The notes under the pieces: model-generated
The model's database searches: none
What the model saw: only the letters and a program-made list of their open reading frames with translations
Told to the model about the DNA's origin: nothing
Program-made: the position numbers and the translations under genes
Shown here: in pieces, positions 32,162 to 43,243 of the stretch
Layout: each line of letters begins with the position of its first letter
Numbering within the stretch: position 1 is the stretch's first letter
Assembly: GCA_026168455.1 (NCBI GenBank)
Contig: CM047426.1
Span: 65,935,342-65,999,341, forward strand
Length of the DNA stretch: 64,000 nt
Direction of reading: 5' to 3'
From: Theocolax elegans
Taxonomy: Eukaryota; Arthropoda; Insecta; Hymenoptera; Cerocephalidae

Positions 32162-34475
32162 TCAACCCCAGTTCGTGTGCAGAGCTCTACGTGTTTGCCA
32201 TAGAGATCTTATAACTTTGTTACACTGATTCACTAGATGCTCTTTCCAATTTAATTTCTTGTCCAGAATTACACCTAGATATTTTGCTTTTTCTTTTATT
32301 GCTAGCCGTTTTCCTCCCAATTCGAGGTGTTTTATGTGCGTTTTCCGCTTATATTTTCGTGTAAATACCATAACTTCCATTTTTCTGGGTTTACCGATAG
32401 AACACCTCCTTGACACCATTTATATACCACATTTAAGGGGATGTCGGAGCCATAGCCTCCGTTGATAGCCGCTCGATCTTGAGACTTCGAATGGCGCTGT
32501 AGTCAGGTGTTGATTTCTACGATAAACGTACTTCAAACATAAATTATAAATTTTGCAACTACATAGAGCTGTTGAAGGATACTTTCCCCCCTAGCTATAA
32601 CTAAAATTAAGGTAATTGTAATATTACTCTTGGCAGCAAATGTTTATTTTTTTAAAGAAATGTGAAATACGTTGCATGTAGCATTACGGCAGATATAGAT
32701 TCATTGAATATGAGACGTATTTCTCATTTCTTTAAAAAAATAAACATTTGCTGCCAAGAGTAATATTACAATTACCTTAATTTTAGTTATAGCTAGGGGG
32801 AAAGTATCCTTCAACAGCTCTATGTAGTTGCAAAATTTATAATTTATGTTTTAAGTACGTTTATCGTAGAAATCAACACCTGACTACAGCGCCATTCGAA
32901 GCCGCGAGATCGAGCGGCTTTTAATGGAGGCTATAGCTCCGACATCCCCTTAAGGCATTTTGCATGATATCAAATAGTGTTTCTAAGAATGGTCCTCTGA
33001 CTATTATTGCCATGTCATCTGCATATCCTACAACCTCACAACCAATATTGGTTAGTAGGCATAGTAATGTATTTTGCTAAGGCATAGTAATGTACTTGCT
33101 GAGATATTCCATGTCTCTTCATAGCTATCTTGATAGCTCTTTTGGATGTATGGATAAAGGCTCCCTCTATGTCCAAAAAGACTACCAAGGCAAAGCCTCT
33201 ATTTTTAATTAGTTCTTCAATTAGTTTTACTATTTTGCTCTACTAAGCCTAACTATCGGACCGATAATGCACTCTTCTTCCCTATGTAATAGTGCAGGAT
33301 AAATGCATTCCGTTCCTGGTGACTTATATGGGTCAAAAGATCCGATGGCTCACCTGAATATTATCCTCTGAGGCAATATTGGTCCCCAGCATGCTGCTTG
33401 ATCCGGTTTAGTATATCGCACACTGGCCCCTTCTCCTTCCTTCAAGTAGTCCGGGTAGAATGATTCGATCAGGTAGTACGTCTCCTCATCTGTCGTGGTG
33501 TATTTTCCATTCGACAGTTTCATTGCCCCCAGTACAGCATCAGGGTTTTTTGACAAAATCATGTCTAACCGAGTTACCTGTGAGCCTTTTTCTATGTCGC
33601 TGCAAAAATTGGTTCTGCCATGATTCTGCCTGTGCCTTTCTAATTGCTACTCCATAGATGTCTCTTTTACTTGTGCAAAGATTCCATCAATATGCTGTAC
33701 CTCTTTTTTGGGCCAGTTATAGGTTCTTCTTACTTGTTTCTTGAAATACCGTAAGTTTTCATTCCACCAGTAGGTATTCTCTTTCTTTCCCACTAGTGTG
33801 GGTCTGTAGTTATTCTGAAAGGCTGAGATAACGTTCTCTTTAATTTTTTCCGCAGCTTCTTCAAGTTCCTTCCAGTTCCTTATACGTTCTAGGAAGCTTG
33901 GAAGAGAGCTGCTTATGTTTTCTTTGTAGGTTGTCCAATTCATTTTCTTAGGTTTTCTGGTCCATGTTCTAAGATTATTTCCAGGTTCCACTAAATCGAA
34001 AACAATCTTGTTATCATCAAATAGCTTTGGTTCATCAGATACTCTCCACTTCTTGATTTTATTTGTAATTTGTACTGGTGTTTAAAACATCTACCTTGTG
34101 TATACCTAGATATTCTACTAATTCTTCTACTCTCCTATTAATGTCTGTGCTACCCCATAATATATGATGTGAGTTAGCATCACATCTCATGAGAAGTGGT
34201 AAGTTTTTGCTCTCACAAAATTAGCTTTCTAACTTCCGTGGGAGAATATATGAGATGAATATGTTGCCGAGAATATATGGGAAATATGGGATGAATATGT
34301 TGCCGATATTCTCTGTTTCTGTAATCACCGCTGTCAGATCCCTTGTACAGAGATTCATCAGCTGGCTTACGTTTAGTCCCTTTGTTATGATGCACGTTCT
34401 GGGCATCTCAGCCTGCGTTCCTGAAACAAACGAGCCCCTTTCCCCTTAAACCCTTAATTGTTCTTCTCACCGTCC
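32162..34475 (-). pseudogene. R1-type LINE: endonuclease and reverse transcriptase remnants
   Basis: Read on - from 34,475: endonuclease pieces with LNVSQLMNLCTRDLTAV and MRCDANSHHILWGSTDINRR (catalytic Asp/His region, about 34,200-34,110). Next is the linker WKELEEAAEKIKENVISAF with YWWNENL (33,991-33,647), then KYTTTDEETYYL (33,562-33,350) before the RT. RT pieces follow: FALVVFLDIEGAF (motif A, about 33,190) and VVGYADDMAIIVRGPF (motif C, about 33,030). After a MITE come EVMVFTRKY and AKYLGVILDKKLNWKEHL (32,419-32,162). Sequence style matches R1/Jockey-group LINEs. Frameshifts, stops, a small tandem duplication near 34,260-34,310 and the MITE make it dead. Confidence 0.75.
32433..32953. 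mobile_element. Palindromic TTAA-ended MITE, copy 2, inside the LINE
   Basis: It begins TTAAGGGGATGTCGGAGC and ends GCTCCGACATCCCCTTAA. Arms of about 230 bp are nearly perfect inverted repeats (CCTAGCTATAACTAAAATTA, CTTGGCAGCAAATGTTTATT, GTACTTCAAACATAAA). It separates two adjacent parts of the LINE RT, which proves insertion. The arms are much better conserved than in copy 1 at 8,049-8,508. Confidence 0.8.
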
Positions 34476-34499
34476 ATAGTTCTTGGACCAGTGATATGC

Positions 34500-35002
34500 A
34501 GCAACTTTGAAGTCATTATTTCGAACTTTCAGGTATTGCTGCCTCTTTATCAGACTCCTCTACAGCAGGACATGTAATTTATAAGTTACATGCTCCAACT
34601 AGTAGAAGGGTCTGAAATCTAGAGCCTAAAGGGCTCTAGTTGTGGACTCCGGCATCTGCACCAAAATAAGTTGTCCTTTGCTGCAGCCCCGTCGGACGTC
34701 ACCTTATCTCTATTTACCACCCGCCACATAGCGGTATTTAATGACGGATTGTACCGCATCAGCCGCCAAAGCACCAGCTCCGCCGATTTCAGTGTTTACG
34801 GTATTCACGCGCTAGCCTTCACCAGCCTCTGCAGTACCTTCATCTCATTCACCGATAAAGCGGACCAGTTCGCCGATCGTAGTTCTTTCACTATAATCAC
34901 AGACTCCCCCACTGCGGAAGGACGCAGCAAACTTTGGCAGTTGCTCAGTAGGAAGAGCTTATGACTCCTCCTCCAGGGCGTTCCTGAAGTTTTTAAACTG
35001 TC
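34500..35002 (-). pseudogene. R1-type LINE ORF1 (gag-like) remnant
   Basis: On -, the segment includes KFAASFRSGGVCDYSERT, MKVLQRLVKAS and WRLMRYNPSLNTAMWRVVNRD. This resembles the central gag region of R1/Jockey-group LINEs (the NPSL...WRV.xR pattern). It lies just upstream of the endonuclease pieces on the same strand and fits ORF1 of the same element. Multiple stops. A 97-codon + frame over it is a shadow. Confidence 0.5.
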
Positions 35003-37070
35003 TTGTGATAAGAAGTACCTTAGGATATCCTGCCGCCGATACGACCCTCGTTAGAGGATTCGATCTTCGAGCCACCACTTCCGGCCCGTTTTTAAGCCGT
35101 TTTTGTATCCGCAAGCCCTCGGGCAGAGTTTCCTTTCCCCTTTTCCAACGTTGTTATGAAAGTTGCTGCAACGTTGGAGAAACGTTGCTGCAACGTGGGA
35201 GATGTCCGCTAATATTTTATAAGCGACCGCGATGGGTGGAAACCAACGACTATTTCAAGGTCAAATATACTTTTTAGAATGATAATACTATGTTTCCTGT
35301 ATTCAAAATATTATGATACCAAAGTGGTCGATATATCGACCAGTCTCGTCCTTAAAAGGTTAATACAACTTCAATCCGGTATTCGAGTACTTGAATTTTA
35401 AGCCACGTATAATTCCTTCCGTGATCCTAAAAGCCCATATATTTTTAATTGACAAGTGCTCGACGCGATATACCTATTTCCCGGTCAATTTCAGATTTGA
35501 TTTTTACCTGGTTGCTATCTGAATCCGGACCTTGATTTCAGACTAACACTTCACAGATTTGATAGAGTGGACAGATAACCGTCGCGGCAACGCGAGAAAA
35601 ATACGTTTATTTAAATTCGGTAAGTTCAACCGTACCGCTGAGCAGTCACGATAATAAAATAAACATCCGCGCGGCAATCAAACTATTATAGCATTAATGA
35701 ATACAAACGGAATTTGTTATACAATAAAGATAAATAATTAAGGATCCATTTAGGGGTAGACAGAATACGAAAACATTAATTTTTAATTTAAGATTTAGCT
35801 AAAAAAAAATACGCATAGATAGTTAGCTGAATATAAGGCTAGCCGCACATCCCATACTTGAGTCGGGAGCGCGAGCGCCCCTTGATTCATACAAAAAAAG
35901 TTTAATAGAAATTGCTTAATTGATCAATTATCTTCATTATATACTAATCATACAAACATTTTCAAGGAAAAAGATCAAGTTGATGAACAAGTTGATAAAC
36001 CGCAGATAAATTCCATGCATCGCGATAATTTATGAGAAAAATTTTTTTAATGTATTGTTTTATGGTTAATGAAAATTTCAAATTTTAATAAATATATAAT
36101 CTACGTTTATATAATTTATACAAACATATATCATGCAGTCAAAATTAAAATACTACTGAGCGAGCGTTACCGAGCTAAGTTTCCGTCGCTAGTAAATTAT
36201 TAAAATTTTTCTCTATTGTAAAAAATATGCAGACTTCTAGACCAGTTTCAATATTATACTCTAATAATCATTAAGGATTGATGAGAAATAATAACTTATT
36301 CACTTATAATTAACCTTGATTTTAAAAATTATTGTACATGTACAAAAGTTGATAAAATGACCAAATGAATATTACACTTGTCAAAGATCGGACACATAAG
36401 TTTAATAGAAATGTTAAAAAAGTTATTGAATAATTTTATGGAAGAAAAACAATAATTTGTCAACCTAATTATTTTTCTATTCATTAATTTCAGTGTGACT
36501 ATCAAGCAGTCATGCAGTTGGAATAAAAATAATTCTATACGTGTTAAAGTTCATAAAGTTTCCAAATGAATTTCACTCTCGTGAAAGAAGTGCCACATTG
36601 GTTTTATGTAGAAATTTTAAATAAACTGTGATCAAATATTTATAAGAATAGAGAACAGTAACTAATCAACTTAATGATTATTTTTTTTTTAAATTATTTG
36701 ATACATTGTGACTATCAAACATTCATGTCACTCAACACTGACATAAAATCATCGAATATATGCAAAAGTTCATGTAATTACTAATCAAATATTATATTTG
36801 CCATTTATATGATAGTCACTATCCCTATACGTATATTTCACAAAATTTCAAAATTAATTTCATGCATGCCATAGAACTGATCATATGTTAGTTTTATAAA
36901 CATGTAAATATTCATCGAATAATAAATCATTTAAATAACATTATTACTTCTTCATTAAACAATTATTCAAAAGTCAATATAAGTGTTAAACTCTCATCTC
37001 AAAACCTAACACATATAAATAACTATCAACAACAAATTTTAAACACTTTATTAATATTATTTTCTTCTTT
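35003..37070. other. Mixed spacer with one piggyBac-like end
   Basis: 35,003-35,280 is GC-rich with a small tandem of CGTTGCTGCAACGT, unassigned. At 35,341-35,361 CTCGTCCTTAAAAGG followed by TTAA looks like a solitary right end of the TTAA MITE group; no partner was found. The remaining 1.7 kb is AT-rich and shows nothing I can support. Confidence 0.35.
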
Positions 37071-37388
37071 AAAATTACTTACAAGGAGAGGTCACAACCT
37101 CTGGAAAACCGATCCTTACCAAACTCTAGAATATAATTTCTACTATAAAATCATGCAGAAAGCCGGAGTTTTAGTGTCCAATGCCCATTTTTACGATAGA
37201 TATAAGCTAATAATGAAATATCTCGCCGAAAAAACCGTTGAGTTTGAACGCTTATAACTCAGAAAAAATTAAAGATGTACGTATAAACTAAATTTTAAAA
37301 GAAAGCTGAGATCAAGTAGATGCGTTTTAAAAAAAAGGAAGTTTAAATATTTTAATATGGTCAAAAGTTATGGGAGAATAAGAATTCC
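37071..37388. repeat. Interspersed repeat, copy 2 (first copy at 6,928-7,245)
   Basis: It has the same landmarks as copy 1 in the same orientation. It abuts the LINE gag fragment at 37,386, where coding similarity stops abruptly, so the repeat inserted into or truncated that LINE. Confidence 0.7.
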
Positions 37389-37930
37389 TCCGCCGTCGTG
37401 GCCTCGTCCATGTCCTTTATAGTAATAAACTCTTTGTGGGTCAGCATCTGGATCTCTGCTAACCCACGTAATGTGGACGAGACCGCTGCCTCGAGATCTG
37501 GAGTTCCTATGCCAAGTCTTCCAAGCTTAATGAGCAGATCTTTTCCTCTGGTACGCCGGATGCAGAAGACTTTTTCTCCCAGTGGCTTGAGGTTTGGCGC
37601 GGCCCGTATTTGTCAAAGGATGTCGGCATAAGCTCGCCCTCCTGACACTTTAATCTTAATGGCGTCGGGACGAGATGGTTTAGCGACCGCTTTAGGTTTT
37701 TTGGACACCTTTGGCGTTCCTCCGACATCCTTGGCTTGCTTCTGCTGCGTATTCTGCTGAGCCTCATTCTTTTTGCCCTTGCGTACTACAGTAACCCAGT
37801 CAGGGACCTTTGACTGGTTCCCACCGGTCTTAGTAACGGATGACGAAGCATCCGCTGGCTCATTTTTGTTAGTGGGTTGCTCGACCCCTTCTACCTTTTC
37901 TCCGGGGATGCTAAGATGGTGAGGGCCATT
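37386..37930 (-). pseudogene. R1-type LINE ORF1 fragment
   Basis: On - an almost open frame gives PDWVTVVRKGKKNEAQ, then PSRPDAIKIKVSGGRAYADIL, a stop, PLGEKVFCIRRTRGKDLLIK and EFITIKDMDEATTAEEF. The YADIL ... GxxVxxIRRTRxGDLL ... IxDxDxxTTxEE layout is typical of the gag of R1-group LINEs, just ahead of the zinc knuckles. GC content is well above the surroundings. It is distinct from, or a displaced part of, the LINE at 32-35 kb. Confidence 0.65.
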
Positions 37931-37949
37931 TTAAATAAAAACCATTTAA

Positions 37950-38510
37950 TTGAATTTTTCGACCATTAAAATGCATTTTAAGGCAAAAATAATGATACCA
38001 TTCGAAAGCTGAGAAAAAAATCTTTCGATTTATGTCTTGGGTTTTATTTTTTTGCGGTAGGAGTTAATTTACAAATGATAGAGTACGGTACCGGCGGCCG
38101 GGCAGAATAGGAAAATGCGTGGTTCGAGCGCTCCGCGCCGATCTGCGTGGTCTTTGGCATTTAATCGCTTTCGTGCCTTTTATTTCTCCAACTCGATTTG
38201 GGGGGGGGGGGGGATTTAAAGCTTAACACTTGTTCTTTCGATCGGTATAATTTATTTTGAAAAAGAACGTGTCCCACAGTGAATAAAATTGGATTGAACT
38301 TTTAATTCACTTTTTCGACTCTTAAAATGCCTTTTTAAGCAAAAATAACGACACCAATCGAAAGCTGAGGAAAAAATATGTCGATTTGTATCTTTGGTAT
38401 ATTTTTTTAGGGTCAGGGGTCAATGCGTGAGCGAGTTGAACAGAGCGCCATTTGCGTGAAAAAGGCTCCGCGCGCGTCGGGTGGCGACTCTTTCTTGGAC
38501 GCTCCCATAT
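37950..38510. repeat. Two direct copies of a repeat module around a poly-G tract
   Basis: About 100 bp at 37,955-38,060 (ATTTTTCGACCATTAAAATG, AAAAATAATGATACCATTCG) recurs at 38,310-38,415 with about 80% identity. Between them is a run of about 14 G (38,200-38,215) after TCGATTTG. No function recognised. Confidence 0.6.
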
Positions 38511-38919
38511 ATATTTCACATTTATGTTTTTTAAAGTATAGATAATATATGTATTTTTTCAGTGCATATAAACATGTTGTGATCATAACCTGAATAAATG
38601 TGTATTAGTTTACTCATTGCTGATAACATATATGAAATTTTGAATTTGTACTAAATAATAATTACGGATCTAAAATTTAATGTAATGCTTGATAAACAGA
38701 TGCAAAATTGTTTGTAGATAAAATAAATATTAATCAAGTATAATAACATAGATTTTTCCAAATATCCATATGATACACAATGAATTACAAATTAAATACA
38801 TTAATTATTGCATTTTTTAAGATAATTGATAATTGATTCCATTAGAAACATTAATGGCAAAAGAAAATTCAAATTTTAATAGCAGTAATATAAAATACGA
38901 ATTACATTAGAACAGTTTT
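38511..38919. other. AT-rich spacer, nothing recognised
   Basis: No supported feature between the repeat module and the LINE 3' end. Confidence 0.4.
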
Positions 38920-39207
38920 TCAAAAATTATTTATTTATTTATTTACCAGAGTAATATACACAAAGTACATACATTTTTGCTAACCTCTAAACATACATAA
39001 TATGTCCGAGGTAGCCAAAAACATCCTATAGAGGTAGACACAGCTACCTGTACATAGGTCCAGTTTATCTAACACTTACAAACTACTTAAAACTACAATT
39101 CCAAGATCTTCAAATAATCTTGAATATTAATCACAGTACCCAAAACAAAAAGCTATAATTCAATTATAGTATTGCATATATATATATTATTTTTCTATAA
39201 ATATTTT

Positions 39208-39672
39208 CTATAATATATTTGTTCCAATCCATTTCTTAATCTTTTTCTTATTGTATTTTTTATTTATGTCTAAGTTTTTAAGATTAATGTTAGTATTAGG
39301 CAAACAATTGAAAATTTGTATCGCTCTAACATAGTTATTTTTATCACTAACAGCTTTCGTGCACTTTGGTGGAATTATTAGTTTATTTCTAGTTACACTT
39401 CTAGACATTTCATATATACTTTTGAGATCATCATAATGGTATATTACACACTCATAAGCAAAAATTTGTTTTAAATTCAAAGGACAGTCTTGATCAAAGT
39501 TATTTTTGTTCACAATTCTTAAACTTCTTTTCTGTACCTTTTGTAATAAGTCAAGCTTATTTTTATAAGCTCCACCCCAAGCTATATTACCATAGCTAAT
39601 AATGCTATGGAAAAATTCATAATATATCAATCTAAGAGTGTCTGATTGCATATATTTCGACATTTTATACAT
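39208..39672 (-). CDS. LINE ORF2, C-terminal part after a frameshift
   Basis: 154 codons overlapping the end of the main ORF2 frame by 8 bases. MYKMSKYMQSDTLRLIYYEFFHS and ISYGNIAWGGAYKNKLDLLQKVQKR are the usual thumb and C-terminal segment of CR1/Jockey-group ORF2. It has no function on its own; it is the displaced tail of the protein encoded upstream. Confidence 0.8.
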   Translation of the reverse strand: MYKMSKYMQSDTLRLIYYEFFHSIISYGNIAWGGAYKNKLDLLQKVQKRSLRIVNKNNFDQDCPLNLKQIFAYECVIYHYDDLKSIYEMSRSVTRNKLIIPPKCTKAVSDKNNYVRAIQIFNCLPNTNINLKNLDINKKYNKKKIKKWIGTNIL

Positions 39673-42079
39673 TATATATATATATTATATATTTGGTTTT
39701 CTTGATCAGATAATCAATATGTTTATCCCATCTCAAATTGAAATCAAATATAATACCTAAGTATTTACAAGATTCAACCCTGCTTAATTTATTACCCTGT
39801 ATGTAAATATTCATATCAATAGGAACACTATCTCTGTAATTCCCAAATGTTATATATACGGTTTTCGTTATGTTTAGGGATAATTTATTAAGTTCTAACC
39901 AGTCAGTTATGTCTTCCAAATACTCATTCATTTTACTTTCAACCCTCTCCCAAGTATCATCAGTTACAATAATTGCAGTATCGTCTGCATAAGAGATAGT
40001 ATTATCTTTTCGATCGGTTAATAAATCATTAACATAAATTATGAATAAGAGTGGTCCCAGTATAGTACCTTGAGGTACTCCTGTAGTTATTGTTTCAAAG
40101 CAACTTTCAGTCGTTCCTATCCTTACTTTTTGCCTTCTATTATTTAAATAATTTGATACAAGTGTATGTGCCTTACCACGTATACCATAGTTATATAATT
40201 TGTTTAATAGGATTGAGTGATTGACAGTGTCAAAAGCTTTGGCTAGATCGAGGAAGGTAATGGCTGTTGGTTTACTTTTATCTAAATTACTGTACAATAA
40301 ATTAGTTATGTAACTAAGCGCATCTTTAGTGCCTTTGTTTTTTATAAATCCAAATTGATTCTGGGCTAATAGTTTATTCTTATCAAAGAACGATTGTAAT
40401 CTCACATATACAATTTTCTCTAAGATTTTTGCTAGATTAGATATTAATGATATCGGTCTATAATTTGATAATTCCGTTTTCTTACCAGATTTAAATATTG
40501 GCACTACTTCTGCAGTTTTTAGGGCCAGAGGCCATACCGATTTCTCAAGACAAAGATTAAAAATATGAGTCAACGCATTAGTAATAATGTATGATATTGT
40601 TTTTAAGGCTTTGGTTGTGATGTTATCAACTCCCCCATTTTTTAGTTTCATATTTTCAATTATTTGTAAAATTTCCGAGTTATTTGTAGGATTCATAAAT
40701 ATCGAGTCTTTATTCATAGAAGGCAATTTTAATATTTTACCCTTTTGGTTATTTATTTTATCACTTAAGTTTTTTCCAATTCTACAAAAGTAAGAGTTCA
40801 TATTATTTGCAATTAGAAAAAGGTCCTGTATTATATTATTGTTGCTAGTTTCAATTTTGTTAATATAATTATCATCTTGCAAATTATTTCCCATTTTATT
40901 TTTTATATATTTCCAAATTTCTTTTGCATTATTGACATTTTTCTTAATTAGATTTCTTTCATAATTCATTTTTGCCTCTTTAATCACTTTATCTAGACAT
41001 TTCGCATAGTTTTTATATTCTAGTTTGATTTGATTATTTTTTGGTTCTTTTCGCATTTTAAGATATAATTGTTCTTTTTTTTCACACGATATAATTATTG
41101 CCTTAGAAATCCAATCCTTTCTTGGATTTCTTTTATGGTTCTTTGTTTTTATTATCTTTTTAGACTTTATTAAGCAGTCTTGTATTTCATTTATAAGAAA
41201 TGTTGTAGCTTCTTCCGGATCATGCATTGATTCTATTTTGTTCCAATTTTTATTCATTGCTATATTATGCAATTTAGTGTAATTATAATAATGTTTTGCA
41301 ATCTCATTTTTTAAAGTTGGAGGCTTATCTATTTTTAAGAATAGTGGATAATGATCAGTAAAAGGGGTCGAAAGTTTAAATGTATTAGTGCTAATAGACT
41401 GAGATTTTATATATATGTTATCAATGCATGTTCCATTTCCGCCACAATCATTAGGTCTAGTTGTATCTATAAAACCAGGAAAGAAACCTTTTTCAAGCAT
41501 ATTATTTAATAATTCTTGACTGTATATATCATCTTTCATAATGTTGATGTTAAAATCACCAATAATTAGATGATTTTTAGTATTTCTTTTCTTGTCAATA
41601 TATGTTTTTAAGTTTGCTATAAACTCAAGAGTAGATATATCATGGCATCTATACAGCGCTGATATTTCTAGATTACTGCTATTGTTTAATTTTATTCTTG
41701 TGTTTAATAATTTCAACTTGTTTATTTCAATTATCTCCGTGATTTCAGTAACGCAATCCTTTATATATACAACTACACCATCATTTTGATTAATATTACT
41801 ATTATTATAATACATTTTATAACCTGATATCGCATACAGCTGAACATTCATCAAGTTCCATGTTTCTGAACATACAATTACATAAGGTTTGATCTTTAAA
41901 CTCCTAATAAAAATTTCAAGTTTTAAAAAATTGGCATTTAGGCTTCTCACATTAACATAGAGTATTATACTATTTTTTTTATTTAGATTCTTATTAAGAG
42001 TTTTTAGATCTGAATAGACTTTTTCTTCGTGAATCACTTCCTTTTGTAATTCTTCAATAAAGTGAATATGTTGCTCCAT
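39665..42079 (-). CDS. LINE ORF2, endonuclease and reverse transcriptase
   Basis: An 804-codon frame. The APE-type endonuclease spans about residues 36-260, with NVRSLNAN, CSETW (about 70), IGDFNINI (about 172) and TDHYPLF. RT starts near 510: NYRPISLISNLAKILEK, FLDLAKAFDTVNH (motif A), GVPQGTILGPLLF (motif B), SYADDTAI (motif C) and CKYLGIIFD. All catalytic residues that I can check are present. The frame ends in IYIYNV within a TA microsatellite. The C-terminal part continues in another frame at 39,672-39,208, so a TA-repeat length change has split ORF2. Confidence 0.85.
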   Translation of the reverse strand: MEQHIHFIEELQKEVIHEEKVYSDLKTLNKNLNKKNSIILYVNVRSLNANFLKLEIFIRSLKIKPYVIVCSETWNLMNVQLYAISGYKMYYNNSNINQNDGVVVYIKDCVTEITEIIEINKLKLLNTRIKLNNSSNLEISALYRCHDISTLEFIANLKTYIDKKRNTKNHLIIGDFNINIMKDDIYSQELLNNMLEKGFFPGFIDTTRPNDCGGNGTCIDNIYIKSQSISTNTFKLSTPFTDHYPLFLKIDKPPTLKNEIAKHYYNYTKLHNIAMNKNWNKIESMHDPEEATTFLINEIQDCLIKSKKIIKTKNHKRNPRKDWISKAIIISCEKKEQLYLKMRKEPKNNQIKLEYKNYAKCLDKVIKEAKMNYERNLIKKNVNNAKEIWKYIKNKMGNNLQDDNYINKIETSNNNIIQDLFLIANNMNSYFCRIGKNLSDKINNQKGKILKLPSMNKDSIFMNPTNNSEILQIIENMKLKNGGVDNITTKALKTISYIITNALTHIFNLCLEKSVWPLALKTAEVVPIFKSGKKTELSNYRPISLISNLAKILEKIVYVRLQSFFDKNKLLAQNQFGFIKNKGTKDALSYITNLLYSNLDKSKPTAITFLDLAKAFDTVNHSILLNKLYNYGIRGKAHTLVSNYLNNRRQKVRIGTTESCFETITTGVPQGTILGPLLFIIYVNDLLTDRKDNTISYADDTAIIVTDDTWERVESKMNEYLEDITDWLELNKLSLNITKTVYITFGNYRDSVPIDMNIYIQGNKLSRVESCKYLGIIFDFNLRWDKHIDYLIKKTKYIIYIYNV

Positions 42080-42081
42080 TA

Positions 42082-43119
42082 CTAAGACTTTCGATTTCTT
42101 TGGTTTGAGGAATTATTTTGCGTGACGTCAGTGCTGACTGAAGAATTCTTTGTTTTGCTGATATTCATGTTGGTCATCGACTTGGTTTCTTTAATGTTTC
42201 CTACATTACCTACTAATCTTGGTATAGTAGGACTAATTGGGTAATCAGTCATATCTATGTATCTTTGTATCTTCTTTTTTAATATTGCACATTTCTGTGT
42301 ATCATTGGCCATATGATTAAATTCTAGATTTGTTTTATATTTTGAGTTGCTGAAGAAACAGTTAATACATGTATTAGTAGATTGGCTATCACATTGTATA
42401 GTTGAGTGCGGACCAGCACACTTTATACAACATGCAGGATTTCTGCATTTTAATGTATTATGTCCAAACCTTCCACAATTAAAACATGGCTTAATGTTTA
42501 TTAGATCCCAAACCTTACAGCTTTGATATCCAATAAAAATTCTATTTTTATTATCTGCAATAATTTTATACAATACTCTTGGTACTTCAATAATTATGCT
42601 GGATTTATTAGTTTTCATTATACGATTTATGTGTAATACTCGACATTTCTCTTGATATTCTTTGAAGTTTCTTATATTTAAATCATTTTCAATTTCTTCT
42701 AAATTCATATTAGTATAATTATCTACTCCAACTATTTTCATCTTTGGATATTCAATTTTCTCAATACTTGTTTTACAGTGATCAGAGATTTTTTCTGTGA
42801 GCAATTGAACTGTTGCCTCAGCACTCTTTTCATCCATGCTAATTATTTCTATTTCATTCTCATTTATTATTCTAAATTTCTTAGTTTTAACTTCTTTTTC
42901 TTTTACTAAAACATCACAGACTTTTTTTGTAAAAGCTTTCTTACCTTCTACATCTTTTTTAGTATTCTTGATAATAATCTTCGGTATTCTTTTACTTTTA
43001 GTAGGTGGAATATTGGAAATTGCTTGTGCATAAGTTTTAAGGTTATTTTGTATCGTATCCGACTTGTCGTCGCTTTTTTCTTTTTTTATTAATTCTTTTA
43101 ATAGTGCGTTTTTTTCCAT
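42082..43119 (-). CDS. LINE ORF1, gag-like RNA-binding protein with zinc knuckles
   Basis: A 345-codon frame. An in-frame extension upstream of the ATG to about 43,243 adds a Leu-rich coiled coil (QVENQLLKQLNQELMEK), so the true start may have been upstream. Residues about 110-200 form an RRM-like fold region (IEKIEYPKMKIVGVDNY). At about 213-255 there are CCHC knuckles CFNCGRFGHNTLKC and CCIKCAGPHSTIQC, followed by a third Cys/His cluster (CINCFF...HMANDTQKC). ORF1 proteins coat the LINE RNA. The stop is two bases before the ORF2 ATG (TAGTAATG), an arrangement that suggests termination-reinitiation. Confidence 0.8.
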   Translation of the reverse strand: MEKNALLKELIKKEKSDDKSDTIQNNLKTYAQAISNIPPTKSKRIPKIIIKNTKKDVEGKKAFTKKVCDVLVKEKEVKTKKFRIINENEIEIISMDEKSAEATVQLLTEKISDHCKTSIEKIEYPKMKIVGVDNYTNMNLEEIENDLNIRNFKEYQEKCRVLHINRIMKTNKSSIIIEVPRVLYKIIADNKNRIFIGYQSCKVWDLINIKPCFNCGRFGHNTLKCRNPACCIKCAGPHSTIQCDSQSTNTCINCFFSNSKYKTNLEFNHMANDTQKCAILKKKIQRYIDMTDYPISPTIPRLVGNVGNIKETKSMTNMNISKTKNSSVSTDVTQNNSSNQRNRKS

Positions 43120-43243
43120 AAGTTCTTGATTAAGTTGTTTTAATAATTGATTTTCAACTTGTATATTTTCTAAATCAGTATTTTCCGATAAAATTGTTGC
43201 ATTAAACTTGTCTCCATCTCCATGTGATGATAAAATGGAAATT

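Larger units (their letters stand above)
38920..43243 (-). mobile_element. CR1/Jockey-like LINE, nearly intact
   Basis: It contains ORF1 (gag-like), ORF2 (endonuclease and RT) and a 3' UTR of about 270 bp, and ends in a TAAA microsatellite on - (38,920-38,945). On the 5' side, reading frame similarity to ORF1 starts abruptly near 43,243, so the 5' UTR and probably the first ORF1 codons are lost. Both long frames are open apart from one frameshift in a TA run, so this is among the youngest elements in the window. Confidence 0.8.

Noticed and set aside
34671..34964. 97-codon frame on +
   Set aside because: The - strand carries the R1-type gag pattern; the + frame has no recognisable feature.
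37398..37631. 77-codon frame on +
   Set aside because: Opposite-strand shadow of the R1-type LINE ORF1 fragment, which shows the recognisable pattern.
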